Positions 1-9,385 of a stretch of DNA of 64,000 nucleotides are shown here, one piece after another; within the stretch, counting starts at the first letter, position 1; every line of letters starts with the position of its first letter. Under the pieces are notes generated by a model that worked only from the letters and a program-made list of their open reading frames with translations, was not told where the DNA came from and made no database searches. A program made the translations under genes and the position numbers. The DNA is taken from the NCBI GenBank assembly GCA_037893225.1, contig JAZGUH010000771.1:248001-312000 (forward strand). Direction: 5' to 3'. Source of the DNA: Hippasteria phrygiana. Lineage: Eukaryota; Echinodermata; Asteroidea; Valvatida; Goniasteridae.

Positions 1-378
1 GGTAATGGACCTGACACACGGAACAGGAATATTCATGACCAGTCTTGAAGTATTCCTTCTCATACTCATGATCATGCACAAGGGTGTAAATCCTGGGGGG
101 GGGGGGGGGGGGGAGAAGGGGGGGGGGGGGAGGGATGGGATGGGATGGGGGTATATATCCCCAAACATTTTGTCCACAGGATCATCCCCCAGAAATTTCA
201 CTACGATAAAACAAATTGTAGCCTATTTCCAAACAAAAAACGCCAAAACGTTAAGACATTATTACAACTTCTGGGATTGGAAGTTTTGGGTGGGGTTTCT
301 TTAACGGGTACCCGGGTAGGCGTATTTCTTTTACTCGGGTACCTGGTTCTTTTACTACTAGTAAATGCACACCCCTAA
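1..378. repeat. hAT-like MITE remnant with a poly-G tract
   Basis: The right part (about 240-377) matches the start of the hAT element at 24964-25569 in inverse orientation. Both carry the ACGGGTACCCG-type core, and this copy ends in GCACACCCCTA. A long G run lies at about 97-131 followed by a GGGAT repeat. No gene is visible here; short open frames come from the low-complexity G tract. Confidence 0.55.
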
Positions 379-760
379 ATCTGAATACTTGTGCTAATGT
401 GCATATATATTTTTGCATACTTCTACTCACGGCAGTGCACTTGTGTAGAAGTAGTTGACTACTACACTGCTCTTACTTTTGAGTGCCGCCTGTTTGTCTT
501 CAGATTCAGCATTAAAGAGGGCTCAAATTGTAGGTACAAATCTACTAGACGGTCAGGCTAGTAGGTCAAGACTGGAAGGTATTTCACTCGACCAATGGTA
601 AAAATCAGAATACACAATGCTTTTCATGCCAATGTGCTGTTTCAATTTTTTCCTTTGCCGACCTTGTTGGGGGGTGGGGTCTTGGTCCGAGAAACCCTGT
701 CTAAAAAAAGAAAACCCTCAAAAACGAAAAATGACCATTCAAGAAATTAGGGGGATTTTC

Positions 761-878
761 AGTTCACCAGTTCACCAGTTCACCAGTTCACCAGTTCACC
801 AGTTCACCAGTTCACCAGTTCACCAGTTCACCAGTTCACCAGTTCACCAGTTCACCAGTTCACCAGTTCACCAGTTCA
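761..878. repeat. 8-bp minisatellite (AGTTCACC)n
   Basis: About fourteen head-to-tail copies of AGTTCACC. The array gives a fake open frame because 8-bp units repeat every three units in all frames. It lies 3' of the SMG5 exons inside the gene's downstream intron. Confidence 0.95.
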
Positions 879-1161
879 GCGATAGTGTTTCATCCAGTTC
901 ATGAAAAAACATCACAAGACCACCAGACTACTTAGGTCAAGAGTTCACGAGAGCAACACTCAAATAACTGGACTCGGTCTGTGGATATTTCAAACCCTGC
1001 ACTAAAGCTTGTGGGTTATTCTTTAAGACTGTGTCTTTATGAATGTTGAAACATGAATGGCTTGAATATGTGTAGGAATGTGCGTATAGACGACAACAAG
1101 CCAGGTGGTCTTTTCAAACCGCGATTATAGCCGTCAATCCATATTCAAGAGGTTAATATAC

Positions 1162-1324
1162 CTCTACTTGTCCAGTGGTCACCGGCATCCACAAAGTCTA
1201 CAATGCCACACAAGCTGAGCTTGTACTGTTGCTGAAGGCGTAGCAAGAGGTGATGATAGAACCCAGTGGCAGCGAGCAGATGGGTGTGGTAGGCACACTC
1301 CAGTGAGGAACCTGGCCGCACATG
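1162..1324 (-). CDS. SMG5: SMG5 exon 4 (nonsense-mediated decay factor), internal exon
   Basis: The exon follows an acceptor CTGCAG and encodes a segment containing SLECAYHTHLLAATGFYHHL. This aligns with the human SMG5 14-3-3-like/TPR region, where the equivalent reads TLECAYRTHL...GFYQHLLL. It starts in phase 0, matching the end of exon 3. The donor is either at 1162 (GAG|GTATAT) or at 1168 (CAA|GTAGAG); I could not decide between them. The remaining C-terminal exons of SMG5 are not in the window and must lie to the left. Confidence 0.9.
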
Positions 1325-1479
1325 CTGCAGGTAGGGTAGAGGTAGAGAACCACAGTGGAGCCAGTAAGTTTCCAAATAAAATAAAAATACACTAACATAA
1401 TCATGTCAGACAGTTTAGTCTTCTGTTACTTCTGTCTTCCTATATGTATATAATACAGCCAGACCCAGCAAGCTCAATG

Positions 1480-1545
1480 GTCAAACAGTATTCTATTAAT
1501 CCTCATCAGACGTCATGGGTTCGAGTCCCGCCCACGTCTAAACCT
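1480..1545 (+). repeat. tRNA-derived SINE fragment
   Basis: Contains a B-box (GGGTTCGAGTCCCGCCC) with a weaker A-box-like stretch upstream (AGCTCAATGGTCAAACAGT). It lies in the SMG5 intron between exons 3 and 4. No full cloverleaf can be drawn, so this is read as a tRNA-derived SINE head rather than a working tRNA. Confidence 0.5.
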
Positions 1546-1648
1546 GTAAGGTTTTTTTTACAGGCTCCTTGAAAGCACTGAGCATTCAATCCGTTACTAG
1601 ACAGCCCCAATTTCGAGAGAAATGTTAACCCTCCTGACATGCATGTAC

Positions 1649-1772
1649 CTTCTTATTTTTCCTGACAACACTGATGACATCATAGTAGACTTTTCTCCAC
1701 AAGAGCTCCTCGGCCTTGCGCCCATAGTCCACTGGCTGGAGGAACATTAGTCGCTCACACAGGTCTTTCAGT
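1649..1772 (-). CDS. SMG5: SMG5 exon 3
   Basis: Encodes a segment with LMFLQPVDYGRKAEELLWRK, nearly identical to the conserved block near residue 70 of human SMG5 (LMFLHPVDYGRKAEELLWRK). The acceptor is CGACAG at 1773-1774 and the donor AAG|GTACAT. The first base completes a lysine codon begun in exon 2, and the exon ends in phase 0. This is the strongest single piece of evidence for the gene identity. Confidence 0.95.
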
Positions 1773-2358
1773 CTGTCGGAATATAGGGTTTAGGCCTCCC
1801 GCGTGAGTTTGTGTGTTATTCGGCAATCTTCAAATCCGCCCATGTCAAATGTCAGTGTGCATGTATCCACACATGTGTATTCATGCATCCCCACCTTTTA
1901 GGTTCACAGGCTGTGTGAATTGCGTCCCGCAAGCAGCAAGCGGAAAACATTGTAGCGCTTCTGCGATGCACATACCAGTGGTATATATATATATATGCAA
2001 AATAACTCCATTTTCTCAGTGCGAGCAGGACAACAAATTTATCTTCAAGCAAACTTAACAGTAAAACTGTAAATTCAAATTGATAGAAATTTTAAGATCT
2101 CCTCAATTTTGAGCAACTGATTGAACATGACATTACGACAAAAACAATTGCATCAGGAGAGCTTTTTAGCCAAAATTGTTAAAAACAAATCTTTAAGATG
2201 TCCATCTTTGTCAATAAAAGTTTACTTAGATTTTCTTTGTGTTTACTAAGTGCATTCGGTCTACAGCAAGCACACGGACTTCATGAACAAAAAGAATGCT
2301 TTTTGTACTGGACATGTACAATGCAGAGTTTAATATTGACCATTGAATATAAGGAATT

Positions 2359-2703
2359 ATAACACCTCATCCACAGATTCTGTGTCTTGATTGGCCGAGA
2401 TCGAGTCACATGGCATTTTCTATTTTTGCTATCTTCCTGTGCATGGCCAAAAGTACTATACCCATAGCAACCAAAGTACTATACCATTAGCAACCAAAGT
2501 TCTATACCCATGGCGCGGTATTTGTGTGCAGATATGCATGCGCGTAACGCGTATTGTTCCAAAGTGCCAGCACTGCAGAGCTGGGTTTAAACATTTCGTT
2601 AAGGGGTGGTTTTGAAAAGAGCAGAAGTCCATTTTAACTGTATTTAGATTTAAATAATGTTAACATTTTAAAATCAAGCAGAATCTGTGGGTGAGGTGTT
2701 ATA
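2359..2703. mobile_element. MITE with TATAACACCTCA termini
   Basis: The ends are inverted repeats of about 25 bp: TATAACACCTCATCCACAGA at the left and its near-perfect complement at 2678-2703. The interior has no coding potential and contains three direct copies of an AAGTACTATACCCATAGCAACC-like unit at 2451-2510. It lies in the intron of SMG5. The transposon superfamily is not assigned. Confidence 0.6.
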
Positions 2704-2730
2704 AAACAAATATTTACAACTTTATCTCGT

Positions 2731-2851
2731 GGTGTGGTAAAACTAGCCTCCCTCGGTGATCCATGGAGCATTCTATTTTCCCTTGGCTTCGCTTCGGGAA
2801 AATAGAATGCTCGATGGATCACCTCGGGAGGCTAGTTTTACTACACCACTT
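2731..2851. repeat. Foldback palindrome, arms of about 50 bp
   Basis: Arms 2731-2784 and 2797-2851 are complementary with few mismatches around the loop TTGGCTTCGCTTC. Both arms carry AAAACTAGCCTCCC and GAAAATAGAATGCTC blocks. It probably belongs to a foldback MITE adjacent to the element at 2359-2703. Confidence 0.75.
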
Positions 2852-3555
2852 GAAGCAGTAAATATTTGTATAATATTCAACGGTTGTGCCACGGATTTGA
2901 CCAATCAGGTTCAAGGATTCAAGTTTGCTGGAAGTGCTTTAATTGAAGATGTCTGCCATTGTTGCCATACATGTACATACATTGCAGTGGCAACCACACT
3001 TTCAAATTGTATCAATTTGTACTCCAAGGAATAGAAAACAAATTGTGTCCGATTTCAATACCAATCCTTTATCAATGGCAGCATGACTGGGTTCATGTGT
3101 AATTTGAACTACTCTTCACTGTAGTAGCACTCATTAATTAAGGATGGGAATCTACGTTTAATTTAATAAACGTTTAGCAAAACTTTCCTGTGACGTTTAA
3201 ACGTTTAGTCAACGGATTTGATTTTTTTTTTGACGTTTAAACGTGTAAACGTCACATCCTCAGCACTTGTCGTGTATTATTGTGCTGCGGCTGCTTGGGC
3301 AGCCAGCCTCGCTTTCATATTTGCACTCAATTAAATAGTTTGGATGACAAATGGGACAAAGTAAAAAACTTGAATAAGACTTAAACTCTACAATACCATA
3401 CAATGTTTCTATTTAAAAAATCAAACACACAAAACAAACAAACAAAAAGAATCAAATTTTGCTGAGGAACACACCAAATTGCACATTAAACATGTTCAAA
3501 TGAATACACATTTAATCAAAGTTAAAACTGATCATCCACATAAGGTGGAACTTAC

Positions 3556-3654
3556 TTCATACGTAGCTCAATTGCATCCCACTCAAAGACACTACGATAC
3601 GGCTGCTTGTGCCTCACAACATTGTCTAGCTTACTGATTATATCTTGAGCACCC
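3556..3654 (-). CDS. SMG5: SMG5 exon 2
   Basis: Encodes a helix-rich segment (DIISKLDNVVRHKQPYRSVF) that matches the first conserved helices of SMG5, where human has VEAVHRLDLILCNKTAYQEVF. The acceptor is TTTCAG and the donor AA|GTAAGT. The first G completes the arginine codon split with exon 1, and the last two bases lead into exon 3 in phase. Confidence 0.92.
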
Positions 3655-3923
3655 CTGAAAGATAAGGTGAACATTTAACAAAGTGTTTATTAATATTATG
3701 CTGTGAACCAGAGTTGGAGTCGAGTCCCTGCAAGTACTTTCACAATTTGTAAGCACCCAAGATTTTGTTCCTACATGTAATGTTCGTTTTCGTTTAGGGA
3801 CATTCTATTTCGTTTTGATGGTGCATTCAAGACTTTATTTGCGTTCTTATATTGAGTTTTGTGACATCCTTTTTGTGACCATGCTTTTCTTTCCTTATTA
3901 GTTTATGGGCAATTAGTTTATTG

Positions 3924-4105
3924 GGCGAAGTGGCGTTTGGGCGAAGTGGCGTTTGGGCGAAGTGGCGTTTGGGCGAAGTGGCGTTTGGGCGAAGTGGCGT
4001 TTGGGCGAAGTGGCGTTTGGGCGAAGTGGCGTTTGGGCGAAGTGGCGTTTGGGCGAAGTGGTTGAGGGCGAAGTGGTTGAGGGCGAAGTGGTTGAGGGCG
4101 AAGTG
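3924..4105. repeat. 16-bp minisatellite GGGCGAAGTGGCGTTT, then 15-bp variant
   Basis: About nine copies of GGGCGAAGTGGCGTTT are followed by about three copies of GGGCGAAGTGGTTGA. Open frames on both strands here are artefacts of the repeat. It lies in SMG5 intron 1. Confidence 0.95.
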
Positions 4106-4133
4106 ACTGTAAAGTGTACAAAGTAAGGGAGCG

Positions 4134-4296
4134 GATTTTTGAACACAAACGATGTTTTTCGATCGATTATCGGCCAGCAGCACTACTGACGCTGTCAGTA
4201 TTCCAGCAAACAGCCGTTAGATATCGAGCCCCGAGGCGCGCGCAGTGCCGCTGGCCGATAATCGATCGGAAAAAATCGTTCATGTTCAAAAATCGG
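4134..4296. repeat. Inverted repeat, arms of about 46 bp
   Basis: The left arm (GGATTTTTGAACA...ATCGGCCAGC) is complementary to the right arm (GCTGGCCGATAATCGATC...CAAAAATC). The spacer of about 70 bp is GC-rich. This is a likely foldback MITE directly abutting the next repeat pair. Confidence 0.7.
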
Positions 4297-4739
4297 CAAT
4301 TGTGTAGTGCAGGGCTCTGTACCCTATAAGGGAACAAAAATCCACTTTTAGGTTATTGGAATTGCCAAACTAGTTAGCGACATTACAAACCAACAGGTAT
4401 GCCGTAGATAAAGGGCAGGGTTTTAGATTTTGAGGGAAATTTTGGGGTAAAGCGGCGATGAGGACAACAAAACACAATGCGAAAATAAAGATGGCGATCA
4501 CCGCGACGCACAGTCAACACGCAAAACCGCATTCATTCGCATGGCAACTGCCGTAAAGCGCGTAAGAAAATTGCATTTTCTACTGAAATAAACTTTTCAA
4601 AATTACAAAAATACGATGTCAATAGAATTAAAAGAAGTCTGCTTTAGGTTGAAAAAGTCATTTTGGAATGAGAAAAAATACCCTTCTTGAATCTAATTTC
4701 ATCAAAACTAAAGAGGGGGACCTACACTACACAATCGCC
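4294..4739. mobile_element. TIR element, copy 1 (GGCGATTGTGTAGTG ends)
   Basis: Begins GGCAATTGTGTAGTGCAGGGC and ends with the complement ...CTACACTACACAATCGCC, so the ends are inverted repeats. The interior closely matches copy 2 at 4833-5270. No reading frame of note is present. Confidence 0.65.
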
Positions 4740-4832
4740 CAAAAATCCGCTCCATTAATTTGTACACAGCTGGTTTGTGCGTGCACCGAAGTTGCACGAA
4801 AAATTCACTTTTTCGGGTTTAACTTGAGCATA

Positions 4833-5270
4833 TTGGCGATTGTGTAGTGTAGAGCCCTGTTCCCTATAAGGGAACAAAAATCCACTTTTAGGTTATTGGA
4901 ATTGCCAAACTAGTTAGCATTACAAACCAACAGGTATGCAATAGATAAAGGGCAGAGTTTCAGTTTTTAAGGGAAATTTTGGGGTAAAGCGACGATGAAG
5001 ACGACAAAACGCAACGCAAAAATAATGATGGCGATCACCGCGACGCACAGTAAACACCTAAACCCGCGTTGATTAGCATGGCAACTGCTGTAAAGCGCGC
5101 AAAAAAATTGCAATTTCTACCGCAACAGACTGTTTAAAAAAATTTAAAAATGATGTCAGTAGAATTAAGAGAAGTCTGCTTTTGGTTGAAAAAGTCATTT
5201 TGGAATGAGAAAAAATACCCTTGACTCTAATTTGATCAAAACTAAAAAGGGGCCCTACACTACAATCGCC
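4833..5270. mobile_element. TIR element, copy 2 (GGCGATTGTGTAGTG ends)
   Basis: Same family as 4294-4739, with ends GGCGATTGTGTAGTGTAGAG and ...CCTACACTACAATCGCC. The two copies sit in direct orientation about 90 bp apart in SMG5 intron 1, so they arose either by two insertions or by a tandem duplication. Confidence 0.65.
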
Positions 5271-5499
5271 AGCATATTCTCATTTTGCGGGGATCACAAG
5301 CTGCACGAATTACTACTTCTCTGCCAGTATGGTGAGTGTTTGGTTGATATATTCAGGGAAACAGAAGATAGCGGATCATATCGGCAAAAAAAAAACACAC
5401 CGCTGAAAACCCAATACGAGTGTTTCCAGCTCTAAACGGCGAATCTCCCATGTCATTAGCCTAACGTTAGCAGTCATACTAATCACTGTCAACACGCAA

Positions 5500-5562
5500 A
5501 ACACTGTCAACACACTGTCAACACACCGTCAACACACCGTCAACACACCGTCAACACCTCCA
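5500..5562. repeat. Short minisatellite (GTCAACACACC)n
   Basis: About five head-to-tail units of GTCAACACACC/TGTCAACACAC. It lies in SMG5 intron 1 with no coding content. Confidence 0.8.
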
Positions 5563-6375
5563 AAACACATTTTTAACTGACAAATGCGGTACAAAACCGT
5601 AAAGTATGGGTCAACACGAGATTTGGGCTTAAAAATGGGAGGTTAAACGTCTGAAAATGCGATTTCTTTCTTCAAGAAAACAGACCGCTCCATGCAGCTC
5701 CGAAATCGGCAGCCGTGCCTCACTCAGCTATGTCACGGGCGCGCAGCACGTGCGAAGGCAAGATGGCGGCCAACGGCCGTGCTGCTTAGAGATAATTGTT
5801 CACGTGAAAAAAAAATCCATTTTCATAAATGAAATGCGACTTTTAACCGACAGAAATTCTAATTTAGCATAGGCATTACATTTATATGCCTCTTTTGTCA
5901 ACAAACCCGATCAGCGTCAATAAAGCGTCAACAAGCTCAAAATGCACATTTAAGCTTCACAAAAGCTATACTTGTATTCAACCATGATTTAACAAACTCT
6001 CGCATCTCGTATTATGTAAGAAATTGGGCGAATTCTCGTTCACAATCCCACATAAAAACGAAATTTTATGACGACGAAATTACGATGAATGGGCGCTGCC
6101 ATCTTTGTTTTCTCTTTTGCGCATGCGCGATTGCACCATGTCCCAGAAAAACAAGATGGCTGCCAGGACAAAAGCACCGTTGATGTCGTATTTTCGCTTA
6201 AAAATCACACATTTTAAGATACTTTTAAATACTAATGATACTTTTAAATAATCATAGGAGCCCACTAAATATTGTGAATAACGTGTTTAAGCTTAACACT
6301 AACAGTGCTTTTATAAGTTGTTGACGCTTTGTTGACGCTTGTTGACGCTAATTAGCATGTGGCATGACCCGGCTA

Positions 6376-8308
6376 GGCTCATCGTACCCCTAGAACTATG
6401 GGGTTCCCGACAGGAACCCCATAGAAAGACGCCGATTTTTCCCATAGGCTAGTACAGCAAGAATAAGAAAGTCATTCCCATGCACTCACGTTTACATTGT
6501 GCGCACGAAAACCGCTGAACGCTTTTCCCTCAAAATCCCACTCAGCCTCATTTACATCCTCACCTTGTGTGCGCCAAGCAAAAGATCGCCTGAAGCGGTT
6601 CCAATTTTCGAAAAAAGGTGAAAAAAAATCTCTGATACGTACTGACAGCAAATGACACGACATGCATGATGCAACTGTTGCCGGCCGGCCGGGTCATGTG
6701 CGCGGGTCGGACCAGACAAGCTCATGATTATTCATGTCAAAAATCTGAAGTACGGTGCGCACGGCATGCACTGCCGTCGTGTCCATTACCGTCCGCATCG
6801 ATCACTACGTACACGTACACTACTTCCAAAAATGTAAGGCTCTCCGTTAGCCTTACACGGATATTCCTTTTTGGACCCCGTAACTCAATGGGATTTGCGA
6901 TACGCTCTCGTTAGATCAATTACAATGTTCTAGAATTCCACTTTCCCAAACGTTAATCTCCCCAGAAGGTTATCCAATCCCTCCTACAGATCTTTTGAGA
7001 CTTTTGCGGCACATTTGCGGAACATTGAAACAGACAATTTATTGAGTAATGGAGTTTTTACTCACCAACCGACGTATTCAGCCGAGATGAACATGGCGTC
7101 GCACAGCTGACTAATACAGTCCACCAGACTGCGCATGCACGTGGAGTTTTCGAAGAGATTTGGGGCTCGACCATTTTTTGAAGGGGGGGGGGCATCTTGT
7201 CTACATCGCGCAACGGTGATGTGTGGAATGTATGTTTTTATCCAGATTAGATACCGCATACAAAAACAAACGCAAAATTGAATGTCAGCGAATTTTTAAC
7301 GTTATAATGATCCAATACCGACTATTAATCATCACAAAAAATATTCCGTAAATGTTCATTTTAAAACTTAAGGAATGTTCAAACACACACAACAATGCGT
7401 CATGAACATATCACCGTTGCGCGATGTAGACAAGATGCCCCCCCCTTTAAAAAATGGTCGAGCCCCAAATCTCTTCGAAAACTCCACGCGCATGCACAGT
7501 CTGGTGGACTGTATTAGTCAGCTGTGCGACGCCATGTTCATCTCGGCTGAATACGTCGGTTGGTGAGTAAAAACTCCATTACTCAATAAATTGTCTGTTT
7601 CAATGTTCCGCAAATGTGCCGCAAAAGTCTCAAAAGATCTGTAGGAGGGATTGGATAACCTTCTGGGGAGATTAACGTTTGGGAAAGTGGAATTCTAGAA
7701 CATTGTAATTGATCTAACGAGAGCGTATCGCAAATCCCATTGAGTTACGGGGTCCAAAAAGGAATATCCGTGTAAGGCTAACGGAGAGCCTTACATTTTT
7801 GGAAGTACACGTACACATACACATACATGTTTCCAGTACATGCACTAGTGATCGATGCGCGCGATGCGGACGGTAATGGACACGACGGCAGTGCATGCCG
7901 TGCGCGCCGTACTTCAGATTTTGTACATGAATAATCATGAGCTTGTCTGGTCCGACCCGCGCACATGACCCGGCCGGCCGACAACAGTCGCATCATGCAA
8001 TGCATGTCGTGTCATTCGCTGTCAGTACGTATCGGAGATTTTTTTCACCTTTTTTCGAAAATTGGAACCGCTTCAGCAAGTTCAGGCGATCTTTTGCTTG
8101 GCGCACACAAGGTGAGGATGTAAATGAGGCCGAGTGGGATTTTGGGGGAAAACCGTTGAGCGGTTTTCGTGCGCACAATGTAAACGTGAGTGCATGGGAA
8201 TGACTTTCCTATTCTTGCTGTACTAGCCTATGGAGGATGGAAAAAATCGGCGTCTTTCTATGGGGTTCCTGTCGCATCGGGAACCCAGTTCTAGGGGTAG
8301 GCTCATCG
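6376..8308. mobile_element. Mutator-like (MULE) foldback element with 9-bp target duplication
   Basis: The element proper is 6385-8299 and begins TACCCCTAGAAC and ends GTTCTAGGGGTA. It is flanked on both sides by the same 9 bases, GGCTCATCG (6376-6384 and 8300-8308). Its two arms, roughly 6385-7235 and 7400-8299, are inverted copies of one another across about 850 bp, with a spacer of about 170 bp. Long terminal inverted repeats plus a 9-bp target duplication are the recognised signature of Mutator-like elements. No transposase is encoded, so it is non-autonomous. It sits in SMG5 intron 1, ending about 40 bp from the exon 1 splice donor. Confidence 0.75.
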
Positions 8309-8339
8309 CAGGTTAGACGGTATTTTTCAATTAATTTAC

Positions 8340-8419
8340 CTATATATCCGTTTGGTTTGCTGCAGTTTTTCAACTTCCGGCTTTACTGCTAGTGCTACTT
8401 TGATCTCCTCCGGCTCCAT
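8340..8419 (-). CDS. SMG5: SMG5 exon 1 with start codon (nonsense-mediated mRNA decay)
   Basis: This exon starts the SMG5 orthologue. In animals SMG5 pairs with SMG7, binds phosphorylated UPF1 and recruits decay and phosphatase factors in nonsense-mediated mRNA decay. The ATG at 8417-8419 opens an acidic start (MEPEEIKVALAVKPE) leading to LQQTKRIYR, which matches TKRLYR of human SMG5. The donor AG|GTAAAT at 8339 splits an arginine codon completed by exon 2. Four exons (8340-8419, 3556-3654, 1649-1772, 1162-1324) join in phase and cover roughly the first 150 residues of a family of about 1000 residues. The rest of the gene lies left of the window. Intron 1 is about 4.7 kb and full of transposons, including a foldback element that stops 31-41 bp from this exon. 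Confidence 0.92.
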
Positions 8420-8760
8420 TATGAGCTTGGCCTATTTCAAATTTCTCTCTAACAATATTCGACGACACCAGTCACAAGTTGCGGCACTCACCAGTAGTGT
8501 GGGCTGCCATTTTGTGTCTCCCTCCCTTCGGCGGATGTGTTGTGGGATAGTTTACATAAAGTCCTCGTTGATTGGTTACGTGAAAGACTACCGGAGAAAT
8601 TTCACCAATAGAAAACGTTTGCCCAAAGAAGGAAGGGTTTATGAAAACTTATCAATAGAGGGCAGTATATAATCTACACGGCATTGGGAAAAATTTCTCC
8701 AGAAAAGAAGTGGAAAGTGCCTCTTCCCGATCCCCCGCGCCGCCACTCGATACGATATTG
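8420..8760 (-). promoter_or_regulatory. Likely SMG5 promoter and 5' UTR region
   Basis: This is the sequence immediately upstream of the SMG5 start codon on the minus strand. It is less AT-rich than its surroundings and contains GCCATTTTG-type (YY1-like) and CGG-rich stretches, as is common at TATA-less housekeeping promoters. There is no clear TATA box and the transcription start cannot be fixed from sequence. Confidence 0.35.
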
Positions 8761-9056
8761 TTTGGACATTTTCCGTATCCAGGCGACTGTTGCACGATCA
8801 TCAACCAAACTTTATCAGCGAATTAATTGACTTTTTATCTAAATGTCAAATATTTCCGAGAAACGTTTCTGCCACTTTTGGAAGTTCCGCATAAAGAAAA
8901 ACATAGAAAAGGGACGGAGGCAGCCGGCCGGCACCGCGCTCCCCCCCCCCTCCCCACCCCACGTACACTGTCAAAAGTGTTCCGCCGGTGAAGCAATAAT
9001 CATGAATAATTCGGTAGTTTAGGAGGTTTTCAACTCGTTACATTCAATCATTAACA

Positions 9057-9385
9057 ATGTTAACTTTTATGAACATAGTAATCCACTTTTTTAGTATTTT
9101 AAAAGTTAATATTTACTCTCTTCAGCTGGGTTCTCTCATGCATCTTAACAACAACAATTTACCCAAATCCGTTTGTTCTATGTTTTCAAAAAATAATGAA
9201 ATTCATTATCATTTTACCAGGCAGTGTCATGAATTTCATCGACCCTAATCTCGTAATACATTCTCTAAAGCAACTGTGAAATATGAAGGTCCCAAGCTGT
9301 GGAGCTCGGTTGACATTTCTACTCTCTCGCTCTTTAAACGTAAATACAAAAATATGCTATTGAATAATTATTTACAGAGTAAGTA
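9057..9385 (+). pseudogene. 3' end of a non-LTR retrotransposon (LINE) reverse transcriptase ORF
   Basis: The translation ends with a segment including KYEGPKLWSSVDISTLSLF and stops at 9385. The pattern (basic, then G-P-K-L-W, then a helix ending KRKYK) is typical of the extreme C-terminus of LINE ORF2 proteins. An in-frame TAA at 9246-9248 breaks it. A short AT-rich tail (GAATTAAATTAAAT) follows at about 9545-9570. This is a 5'-truncated, dead copy. The clade (CR1, L2 or similar) is not resolved. Confidence 0.6.

Noticed and set aside
3827..4183. Overlapping open frames of 60-118 codons on both strands
   Set aside because: They are produced by the 16-bp GGGCGAAGTGGCGTTT minisatellite and have no start context or homology.
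5500..5562. Possible CRISPR-like array of short repeats
   Set aside because: The units are directly abutting with no unique spacers, in a eukaryotic intron. It is a minisatellite, as are the arrays at 761-878 and 3924-4105.
7375..7566. Possible exon in the foldback element arms (ends EYVGW before a GTGAGT)
   Set aside because: The donor-like site is attractive, but the frame is mirrored in the other arm and matches no known protein. It is kept only as part of the element.
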